Assembly (NCBI RefSeq): GCF_028882255.1
Contig: NZ_JARBUY010000001.1
Span: forward strand, 756,165-820,164
DNA from: Maribacter polysaccharolyticus
Lineage (GTDB): Bacteria; Bacteroidota; Bacteroidia; Flavobacteriales; Flavobacteriaceae
Reading direction: 5' to 3'
Length of the DNA: 64,000 nt
How positions within the stretch are numbered: the first letter of the stretch is position 1; every line of letters begins with the position of its first letter. A program made the translations under genes and the position numbers. The notes below the pieces were generated by a model. It was not told where the DNA came from. It did not search any database and saw only the letters and a list, made by a program, of their open reading frames with translations. Shown piece by piece: positions 54,507 to 62,437 of the stretch.

Positions 54507-56753
54507 TTACAGTAGTTGAATCCCATACGTTCCTTCGGGTACGTTAACACTAACCCGATTTGCCCCTGAATTAACAAAGGGAATACTTCTTCCATCTAGT
54601 TTTACCGAAGAAATACCTGAAGCGAAAAAGGTCACTTTTGTTCCGGAAGAAATAATCTTACCACTAATTCCTTTCCCTTCAATCGCAGTTTTCATGTATA
54701 GAGCAACCGGATCTTCCGATTTAAAACCGGTTTGAATCCCCTGTCCTGATTTGAATAATGTACCTTTTACAAAATAGGAGATGAATTTTCCAGAGGCTTT
54801 CCTGTACAGAATATTTTCTCCTTGAAACGTTTCTGAACCATATTGTCCTTTAGCGTAACCATTAGAAGTAAGTGCAACATCGACAACGTGTTCTTGGGTA
54901 ATTTCATTACCAGTATAATCATCAGCCGTGATTCTTGTGAAATTTCCTGTTTTGTGGGTGCCGTCTCCTGGAAAAAGAACGGTAAGAATGCTAGCTTGTT
55001 TATTGATCGGATTATAATTGACATACATATAATCCGCGGCATAACCATAGCCCGACCTTGCCTGATTTGCGGTTCTCTTTATTTCTACTGAGGCTGGAGC
55101 CGTACCTAAAAAGGTTGTCAATGTTGCTTCATTTTCAGCATACAAGCGGGGCCCTGTATTACCTTTTTCCATTTTGATTTCAGAAAAGTATTCTGCAGCG
55201 TATTGAATTGTATTTAAAGTTGCTGCATTGGGGTGCCATACAACATTAACATTATCTCCGGCATTTTCGGTACTTACATGATCCAAAACAAGATAGTAGG
55301 GGTTAACACCATTTGAGGCTTGCACAAAAACAACATCCCTGAGATGGGTTCCAGCAATAGCACTTGAACTGGAGCCCCTAAAATATTCCACATCCTGACC
55401 TACAAGTCCTTCAACAATACCATCACCCACTTTTGAGGCATGTCTTTTTCCTCCTATCATCACAGTATTCGCAGATTCCGAATCTGAATGCATAAAATCG
55501 AAAGTGGCCGTTACACCATCTATCGTTACATCCACATTTGGTCCGTCGTACCCAGCATTTCGCAACAATATCTCCCCATATCCTGCCATGGCCAGTGCAT
55601 TGACTTCATAATGGGTATGGTATTCTGTATTTCCCGTTAAATTCAGCATACTCATATAAAGCGCATTGGTTGACGGTTCTCTGGATTTTAAAGCAGCATA
55701 ATTCTTAAATAAGAAACTGGGAGCCAATTCCGCATCGTCGGTATTAAATTCGAGGGGATTATTATTTGTAGCAGTACCTGCCATAATGATGTAGTTGGGC
55801 AAGAGCCCCTTTATGCTTCCCTCGGAAACCCCAGCGCCTTCCCGTAATACCCACATCGCATATTTGTAGGCCTTGGGCGAAAAGCGGGCAGCCGATACGA
55901 TATGAGGGGACAAAATGATATTTCCATCCTCAATATCCCACGGCTTCTGACTTTCAGTGTTCCGAGAATCACCATAGAGTAAAATTCGTCCAAAGGGAGC
56001 TACGGCATAACCATACATAAATTCCTTTAGCCCAATAATACCCGGGTTTGAGTAATATTCGTTGTATCCCATATATTCCATAATATCGGGTGTTGTGTTT
56101 TTTGCTGCACGTTCAATGGAGTTCCACCGTTGCACACAGTATCCGTTACCTGCAGGCGAAACCCCGTCGTTGGGCATATAATGCTCTGCTAGTCCAAGAT
56201 CAAACTCTTTTTTCGCTACATGAAACTTGGCTTCATCCCCCATGTATTTGTACCACAACATGCGCATGGCCCAAGCATGGGGATCCCATTTCCCGATGTA
56301 TAATGCCATTATTTTCTCCTCAAGCCAGCCCTCATATTTCGAACGTACCGCATGATCTATGTCATCCCTAATAACATCGAGAGCCAGAACGGCATAAAAC
56401 AATTCATGTGAAGGAACAGATGAAGTAGCAGCACCGGTCCCGATTTTCATAGACCGAATTCTGGTTTCGAACTTATTTTGAATATTGGCTATGTAGGTGG
56501 CCTTATTCTCCGGGTCGAGGATATAGGCCAAAGCATTTGCCCCCAAAACATCCCGGCTTGAACCTGCTTTTTTAGCCGTTTCCAGGGCACTGGTTTTCAT
56601 GGCTCCGAACATTTCGGAAGTCCTTGCCAGTTTTCTCCAATAAGCATAGTCGGTGGTATCTATAATGTTTCCGGAAAAACCTTGAAATGGTATAAGTGAA
56701 AGAATGAAAAACACACCTAAAACCAATCTATCATGGACATCAGCTATTTTCAT
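54507..56753 (-). CDS. Heparinase II/III-fold putative polysaccharide lyase
   Basis: The 748-residue exported protein (signal to about residue 27) begins with an all-alpha toroid (about 30-380; AGNGYCVQRW supplies Asn 203 and Tyr 205), followed by a heparinase-II/III-like beta-sandwich (EYHTHYEVNALAMAGYGEILL with His 379/381 on entry; DVVFVQASNG, YYLVLDHVS). Families with this architecture (PL8, 12, 15, 17, 21 and others) cleave uronic-acid glycans by elimination. The exact PL family cannot be fixed. It may be the backbone depolymerase of this PUL. Confidence 0.75.
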   Translation of the reverse strand: MKIADVHDRLVLGVFFILSLIPFQGFSGNIIDTTDYAYWRKLARTSEMFGAMKTSALETAKKAGSSRDVLGANALAYILDPENKATYIANIQNKFETRIRSMKIGTGAATSSVPSHELFYAVLALDVIRDDIDHAVRSKYEGWLEEKIMALYIGKWDPHAWAMRMLWYKYMGDEAKFHVAKKEFDLGLAEHYMPNDGVSPAGNGYCVQRWNSIERAAKNTTPDIMEYMGYNEYYSNPGIIGLKEFMYGYAVAPFGRILLYGDSRNTESQKPWDIEDGNIILSPHIVSAARFSPKAYKYAMWVLREGAGVSEGSIKGLLPNYIIMAGTATNNNPLEFNTDDAELAPSFLFKNYAALKSREPSTNALYMSMLNLTGNTEYHTHYEVNALAMAGYGEILLRNAGYDGPNVDVTIDGVTATFDFMHSDSESANTVMIGGKRHASKVGDGIVEGLVGQDVEYFRGSSSSAIAGTHLRDVVFVQASNGVNPYYLVLDHVSTENAGDNVNVVWHPNAATLNTIQYAAEYFSEIKMEKGNTGPRLYAENEATLTTFLGTAPASVEIKRTANQARSGYGYAADYMYVNYNPINKQASILTVLFPGDGTHKTGNFTRITADDYTGNEITQEHVVDVALTSNGYAKGQYGSETFQGENILYRKASGKFISYFVKGTLFKSGQGIQTGFKSEDPVALYMKTAIEGKGISGKIISSGTKVTFFASGISSVKLDGRSIPFVNSGANRVSVNVPEGTYGIQLL

Positions 56754-56795
56754 AGGGTCATGCGTATCTATTATGAGGTCTATTGTTCCAATAAT

Positions 56796-58391
56796 TCATC
56801 TTAACCATACTGGAATAGAATCGTTATCGATCCATTCTTGGACACGTTTATCCAATTTATCCCCTTTCCATTCTGTTGCACCTGCGGGTATGGCATTGGT
56901 TTTTGGCAACCATTTTTTATGTTCTTCGATAATACTGGCATATTTTGGATCCGCCGCTAGATTGATATGTTCACCGGGATCTGTGGTATGGTCATACAAT
57001 TCCTCCCCACCATCCCTATAACGTATATACCGATAATCATTACTTCGTACAGCGTGGTTTTCATAATACCAGGTAGTTAATACAGATCGGTCTGATTCTG
57101 TTTCTGGAGCATTAATTAGGGGGACTATACTTTCTCCTTCTAATTTAGGTAATTCTGGAAGGTTGCAAAGTTCTGATAAGGTTGGATAAATATCCAAAAG
57201 ACTAACCACCTGATGGCTTTTTTGTCCGTTGCTTTTATTGTTTGGTACTTTAAAGAATAAAGGAACCCGGGTGGCTTCTTCCCAAAGGGCTTGCTTTCTA
57301 AAATGACGTTTTTCGCCGAGATGCTGTCCGTGGTCAGACCATAGGACAATGATGGTATTATCTGCATAAGGACTTTTTTCTAAAGCATCAACAACCTTTC
57401 CTATTTGCTCATCAACAAAAGTAACACAGGCCAAATACGATTGTATGAGTTCCGGTAAGATTTCTTTTTTAGCCGATACATCGCCCCATCCTCCTTTGGG
57501 GGTATAACCATAAGCAATAGCTTTCCCCATAATTGGAATATCCTCCATTTCGTTTTCTGGTATTTCTGGCAATACAATATCTTCAATAGGATACATGTCG
57601 AAATACTTTTTAGGTGCCGTATAGGGTACATGAGGACGAATAAAACCAACGGCCATAAAAAACGGTTTATCCTGTTTTTGGTTAAGTTTATTTACGGCCC
57701 AATTGGCAATTTGTTCGTCGTACATGCCTTTTTCAGGAATGTCTTCATCTTCTAAGGGCCCACCACAAAGTGAATAAAACCGGTTGGTATCCTTATAGTT
57801 TTCAATGATGTTGTCTTCGCCGTATAATTGCACAAGTTGTCCGCCTCCTTTAGGAAAAGGGTAAAACATAGTGCCTCTGTAACCAAATCCATTTTCTTTT
57901 ATATGGGGTTCCATGTTGTTCCAAAAATGTGGTGAGTATTCGGTCCAGAAATCATTGGTTTTATCTTTGTAATCCGATTCGCCGCTATGGAACACTTTAC
58001 CCGTAGCATAGGTGTTATAGCCATTGTCCTTAAAATGTTCGGGCAACATTTTATGATTGGCCATTACGGTATCGTAATTTTTTTTCATATTACCGGTAGA
58101 GCTGTACCAACCTGAGGTGGTAGGATGGATACCACTAAGCAAGGAATTTCTTGAAGCCGTACAAACAGGTTGCGAACAATGGGCATTGGTAAACAACACC
58201 CCTTCATTAAAAAGTTTGTCCATATTGGGAGTCATTGCCTTGGGATAGCCATTAAGTGCCCCTTCCCAATCATTTAAATCGTCAACGGATATAAAAAGTA
58301 CGTTCGGCTTGGAAACCTCCTCTATTTTTTTAGGAGAAGAACAACCAACCAAAAAGAATACACCCAGCAAAAACATGATAAACCGTTTCAT
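56796..58391 (-). CDS. S1 sulfatase, iduronate-2-sulfatase-like
   Basis: This 531-residue lipoprotein (MKRFIMFLLGVFFLVGC) has the active-site signature QPVCTASRNSLLSG (Cys 77, C-x-A-x-R form) and the metal motif NVLFISVDDLNDW. VLWSDHGQHLGEKRHF and the HTAP-like PFFMAVGFIRPHVPY segment match the iduronate-2-sulfatase group. A uronate-2-sulfate or similar ester is the likely target. It precedes the lyase gene by 42 bases. Confidence 0.92.
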   Translation of the reverse strand: MKRFIMFLLGVFFLVGCSSPKKIEEVSKPNVLFISVDDLNDWEGALNGYPKAMTPNMDKLFNEGVLFTNAHCSQPVCTASRNSLLSGIHPTTSGWYSSTGNMKKNYDTVMANHKMLPEHFKDNGYNTYATGKVFHSGESDYKDKTNDFWTEYSPHFWNNMEPHIKENGFGYRGTMFYPFPKGGGQLVQLYGEDNIIENYKDTNRFYSLCGGPLEDEDIPEKGMYDEQIANWAVNKLNQKQDKPFFMAVGFIRPHVPYTAPKKYFDMYPIEDIVLPEIPENEMEDIPIMGKAIAYGYTPKGGWGDVSAKKEILPELIQSYLACVTFVDEQIGKVVDALEKSPYADNTIIVLWSDHGQHLGEKRHFRKQALWEEATRVPLFFKVPNNKSNGQKSHQVVSLLDIYPTLSELCNLPELPKLEGESIVPLINAPETESDRSVLTTWYYENHAVRSNDYRYIRYRDGGEELYDHTTDPGEHINLAADPKYASIIEEHKKWLPKTNAIPAGATEWKGDKLDKRVQEWIDNDSIPVWLR

Positions 58392-58473
58392 TTTTTTCTA
58401 CTTTTATTACTATTTCATTTTGATTTTCAATTTCAACAAAACGCCACAGATAGGATATACCGATATAATCAAT

Positions 58474-59460
58474 TCATCGGTTGGCCTTAACAAGTTTAGC
58501 CACCGCAATACCCGATTCACCAGCAACGGAATAATACAAATAGACATCGTTATTGTCTATTAAAAGTCCTGGATCCCTTAATTCGTGTACCTTTTCCTTA
58601 GCAAACCCATTTACCGATTTTTTTATAGGCAACCCTGCACCTTCATAAGGTTTTTCCGGTCGTAATACTTCCTCTGGCGGACTAGCGGTCCAGCTTTTCC
58701 AAGTACCATCAGAAAGATCCACTACTGATTTCAGGATCCTTTCGGGGGCATCATTCTTTCGAGAGTAAAGCACCACCAAATTATCGCCGGCTACGGTCAA
58801 AGCCGTATGCCTGACCCTTGGTAGGATAGACGCTCCTTTTTCAAAGGGTGAAATACCATCCCGGGACCTATAAAACGTACCGGAAGCCAAAGCATAATAA
58901 TATCCTTTATAATTAAAAACGCGAAAATAGAATGGCCCTAAAATAGTATCCGATGCCTTAAATCCCAATCCATCCTTTGAGGTACTTAAAAATGTCTTCT
59001 GCCCTCCTTTATTCGGTGTCTGCCCATGAAAGTACATCCGAATCGTTTTGTTTTCCTCGTCTATCAATACATCCGGAGAAGCAATATGGCTCAAAGCGGC
59101 CGTATTACTTAAATGTAGTACACCGGGCTCGTATATGGTCCACGGACCCTCAGGAGTATCGGAATATGCCATCCGAATATACTTCCCATGGTGATGTGCA
59201 AAGTACATATAGAATTTACCTAAAGGATTTTCTATCCATTTTGGCACTTTTATTACGGAAGGGCCATTTATATTTTCACCTACATGGCCCTCTAAGCCTT
59301 TCATACCCTGATAAATTACAGGATTGTTGGCCTCACGAACGAAGGTACCATCATCCCACTTTTTCATCTTAGGAACAGACACACATGCCGCTGCTCCAAA
59401 AAAAACAATAAGACAACCGTATAAAAACGTTCTATTCGAGTGTATAAGTTTAATTATCAT
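58474..59460 (-). CDS. Five-bladed beta-propeller lipoprotein, GH43/GH117-like
   Basis: The predicted 328-residue lipoprotein (FGAAAC lipobox) has propeller repeats (NPVIYQGMKGLEGHVGENINGPSVIKVP, KFYMYFAHHHGKYIRMAYSD, HIASPDVLIDEE, RDPGLLIDNNDVYLYYSV). The pattern NGPSVIKV...FYMYFAHHHG is like GH43/GH117-type propellers. Catalytic acids are not certain. Its start lies within the preceding gene's end (11-base overlap at 59460; ATGs at 59466 and 59469 also possible). Function unknown; it probably binds or trims the glycan. Confidence 0.65.
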   Translation of the reverse strand: MIIKLIHSNRTFLYGCLIVFFGAAACVSVPKMKKWDDGTFVREANNPVIYQGMKGLEGHVGENINGPSVIKVPKWIENPLGKFYMYFAHHHGKYIRMAYSDTPEGPWTIYEPGVLHLSNTAALSHIASPDVLIDEENKTIRMYFHGQTPNKGGQKTFLSTSKDGLGFKASDTILGPFYFRVFNYKGYYYALASGTFYRSRDGISPFEKGASILPRVRHTALTVAGDNLVVLYSRKNDAPERILKSVVDLSDGTWKSWTASPPEEVLRPEKPYEGAGLPIKKSVNGFAKEKVHELRDPGLLIDNNDVYLYYSVAGESGIAVAKLVKANR

Positions 59461-60889
59461 TGGCATCAAAGTAGTCTATAAGTCCATAAACATTAGTGTT
59501 CAGGGTCTTCATTTTATCCATCATCGGCGTCCAGACTTCAAACTCATTATTTACAATCCCCTTGTTCGCATCCACATTGGAAGGATCAACACCTTTTGCC
59601 ATGGGATCGTTATCCTGATATTTAAAATAGTGCCACCCGACACAATTCTTCGACTCCAATAAGCCTAGGTTATAATTCTGATAAAAAAGTCCTCTATCCT
59701 TTTGGGTTCTCACGATCCACCCTGCTCCACTGGTATTACCCATTCCAGAATCTTCCCCTTTGGTATAATATTCGGTAACTATAAATGGCCGTTGTGACCA
59801 AGTTGCCCAATTAGCCATATCAGCGGTATCGGGTGTCCAATGATTATAATAATTATTGGAAATGATATCGAGGTATTTCCCAGCGGCTTTCATAAACGCT
59901 CCATGGTTCTTTTCATCAGCATAAAAACGTGCCCCTATATACATGTGATTAGGGTCATATTTCTTAATGGCCTTTGACACAATCGAAAAGTATTTATCGG
60001 CAACATAGGCCATGAAAGATTCCCTATGTGCATCAGTTATCCCTTCTACACTTATTCCCTGCACTCTTAACCAATTCATGGCTGCTTTATAACCATGATC
60101 CTCTTTTGGCAGTGCCAAATAGTTATCCAATGCCTTAAATTTGAAGGGCATTTCGTTGTCTGAAAAATGACCGAACAAATTAGGGTCGTCTTTATACGCC
60201 AACAACTTTTTGGCATGCTCGTCACAAAAGGTCACAAAGTCTGGGTCAAAAACAAAAATGGCATCATTGGGATAGCCTGTATGCCCTGGTTGTTGAAAAG
60301 TACCCCCACGCTTACGTCCATAACTACCCATAAAATTCCAATTTACCGTATAGGCAAAAGGCTTTTCAAGTGTTTTATTGGCTTCAACGATAGCTTCCAC
60401 ATCCGACCATGAGCCCGCACAATTAAAACCATTATTTTGAAGCATCCGAACGGTTTCTTTTATCCAGTTTTCTTTGGAACCGAATTTTTCTTTCCATGCG
60501 GCCTTGTTCCTTTCCGATTTACCTATAGTGATGCTGTTCAACGAAATATTAAAATAAGCATAACCTTTAGGATCTACCCCCCACCAACGGTCACCTATTT
60601 TTTTTACGTGAAAAAATCCTGTAGCCCCATCTATTTTACGATCTAACAAACCTCCATAAATGCTTAACTTGGATGGTTCCGCTTTGATTTTAAAATCTGG
60701 AAGCAAATCGACCGTCCTAGTTTTAAATGGTTGATAGTCCTTATAGCTCCTTGTGCCATCTTTATGGTAAACCTTTACTTTAGCATCTACCATGACGTAA
60801 TCCTGTTTGTTGGCAGCAGGAATATTTTCCTTAGCATTCTTACATCCGAATAGGACGAATGCAATCGTAAAATAGATTATGTTTTTCAT
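59450..60889 (-). CDS. Short GH50/agarase-like clan GH-A enzyme
   Basis: The 479-residue lipoprotein (MKNIIYFTIAFVLFGC) has the segment GFFHVKKIGDRWWGVDPKGYAYFNISLNSI (about 91-120), the hallmark of the GH50/agarase-like group, and a TIM barrel. The acid/base candidate is Glu 246 (HFSDNEMPF) and the nucleophile Glu 373 (IVTEYYTKG). It lacks the extra N-terminal domain of true GH50 agarases and has a shorter gap between the glutamates. It probably acts on a galactose- or other sulfated-glycan linkage. The propeller gene overlaps its end. Confidence 0.75.
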   Translation of the reverse strand: MKNIIYFTIAFVLFGCKNAKENIPAANKQDYVMVDAKVKVYHKDGTRSYKDYQPFKTRTVDLLPDFKIKAEPSKLSIYGGLLDRKIDGATGFFHVKKIGDRWWGVDPKGYAYFNISLNSITIGKSERNKAAWKEKFGSKENWIKETVRMLQNNGFNCAGSWSDVEAIVEANKTLEKPFAYTVNWNFMGSYGRKRGGTFQQPGHTGYPNDAIFVFDPDFVTFCDEHAKKLLAYKDDPNLFGHFSDNEMPFKFKALDNYLALPKEDHGYKAAMNWLRVQGISVEGITDAHRESFMAYVADKYFSIVSKAIKKYDPNHMYIGARFYADEKNHGAFMKAAGKYLDIISNNYYNHWTPDTADMANWATWSQRPFIVTEYYTKGEDSGMGNTSGAGWIVRTQKDRGLFYQNYNLGLLESKNCVGWHYFKYQDNDPMAKGVDPSNVDANKGIVNNEFEVWTPMMDKMKTLNTNVYGLIDYFDANDN

Positions 60890-60914
60890 GTATGTTTTTT
60901 TGATGAAACCGATA

Positions 60915-62336
60915 TTACCACTGATAATCCTTGCCTTCCCTACTTAACCTCCATGAAGCTTTGATTTTTTCAAGTTCTTCGGTCATTTTTTTCAACAATT
61001 CAGGCTTTTCTGCCGCTAAATCACGGGTCTCATAAGGATCTTTAGATAAATTGAAAAGCATCATCCCATCCCCTTTCTCCGGGATACATATTTTATAATC
61101 CCCTTTTATAAGGGCATATAACCCAATATCTTTGTATAACCGTTGAAAACCTGTAGCAATGGGCACACTTCTTTTATCTGTAGCCCCATTTAACAATACC
61201 GGTTTTAAGCTCACACCATCCAAAGGTATTTTCTTGCTGGTAGGTATGTCGAGAATGTCCAGGATTGTCGGCAAATAATCCACTGTTGAGGATTGAAAAT
61301 CCGCAACCATGGGTTTAATATGGTTTGGCCAAAAAATCAGGGATGGTACTCGAAGACCTCCCTCCCACATTTCGTGTTTATGACCCCGGTAAGGACCTGC
61401 GGAAGCAATTCCTTTTTTTGCCAGACCATCTGACGGACCGTTATCGCTACAAAAGAAAATAATGGTATTATCATCTACATTCTTTTCTTTTAAGAAAGCG
61501 TGCAATCTACCGATTTGGTCATCCATGGCCGTAATCGCTCCGTACAAATGTTTCTGGGCATCGGGAAGATCAGGATATTTGGCCAAATACTCTGGCCCGG
61601 CAACCACGGGTTCATGTGGTGTATGAAACCATATAGTCGCAAAAAAAGGTTCATCGTTTGAAATTGACTCCTCCATAAAAGGTATCGCCCTATCCATAAT
61701 GATACGGCTATCGTCCCCTTCCAAGTTTTCGGTTACCGGTGTTCCGTTATGAACATAAATGGAACCACCCCAAGAACCGTCTTCCTGTGCGCCCCAACTC
61801 GTCCAACCTTCAGGTGTTTTCGTCGGATTCCATGTAGGCACTGCACTTTTTGTTGCAAAGGTTTCTTCATAACCATGATGCCAAGGGGGAGAATAAATAC
61901 CTCTTGATTCAACCTTATCGGGTTCGACCCAACCTAAATGCCACTTTCCAAAAAATCCGGTTTTATATCCTTCTTTTTGTAGAAATTCGGGTATTGTTTT
62001 TTCGGCAGGTCGCATCCCTTGGGTATGAGCCGCAAAGATTCCTTGTCTAAACGGACTCCTACCGGTTAACACACTTGCGCGTGTAGGAGAACACAATGGT
62101 GCAGCAGCATAGAAATTAGTTAGTGTAGCCCCTTCTTTGGACAAATTGTCCAGATTGGGTGTAATAACCTTTTCATTGCCTGTAAACCCCACATCGCCAT
62201 AGCCTAAATCATCGGCCATTATAAGTATAACGTTGGGTCTACTCCCTTTTATCTTTTTGCTCTGCGCAAAACCCTGAAGCACAATTAAATGTACCCCTAA
62301 GATTACACTTATCCTTAAATAAAAATGTTTACTCAT
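60915..62336 (-). CDS. S1 sulfatase (arylsulfatase A/GALNS-like)
   Basis: The 473-residue exported enzyme (signal about 1-25, GFAQS) has the signature APLCSPTRASVLTGRSPF (Cys 82), with NVILIMADDLGYGD for the calcium site. HTPHEPVVAGPEYL and the FFCSDNGPSD motif are typical. It is the sulfatase closest to the SusD gene and 25 bases from the GH50-like gene, so all three sulfatases are in one transcript. Confidence 0.95.
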   Translation of the reverse strand: MSKHFYLRISVILGVHLIVLQGFAQSKKIKGSRPNVILIMADDLGYGDVGFTGNEKVITPNLDNLSKEGATLTNFYAAAPLCSPTRASVLTGRSPFRQGIFAAHTQGMRPAEKTIPEFLQKEGYKTGFFGKWHLGWVEPDKVESRGIYSPPWHHGYEETFATKSAVPTWNPTKTPEGWTSWGAQEDGSWGGSIYVHNGTPVTENLEGDDSRIIMDRAIPFMEESISNDEPFFATIWFHTPHEPVVAGPEYLAKYPDLPDAQKHLYGAITAMDDQIGRLHAFLKEKNVDDNTIIFFCSDNGPSDGLAKKGIASAGPYRGHKHEMWEGGLRVPSLIFWPNHIKPMVADFQSSTVDYLPTILDILDIPTSKKIPLDGVSLKPVLLNGATDKRSVPIATGFQRLYKDIGLYALIKGDYKICIPEKGDGMMLFNLSKDPYETRDLAAEKPELLKKMTEELEKIKASWRLSREGKDYQW

Positions 62337-62437
62337 AAGATTATTTTAAAAGGTGATCAAAACTAGTATGGGATGCCGCTTAAATTAATTTTCATAAATA
62401 AAGCGGCATCTGGATACTAAATCAACAACTCAAATTA

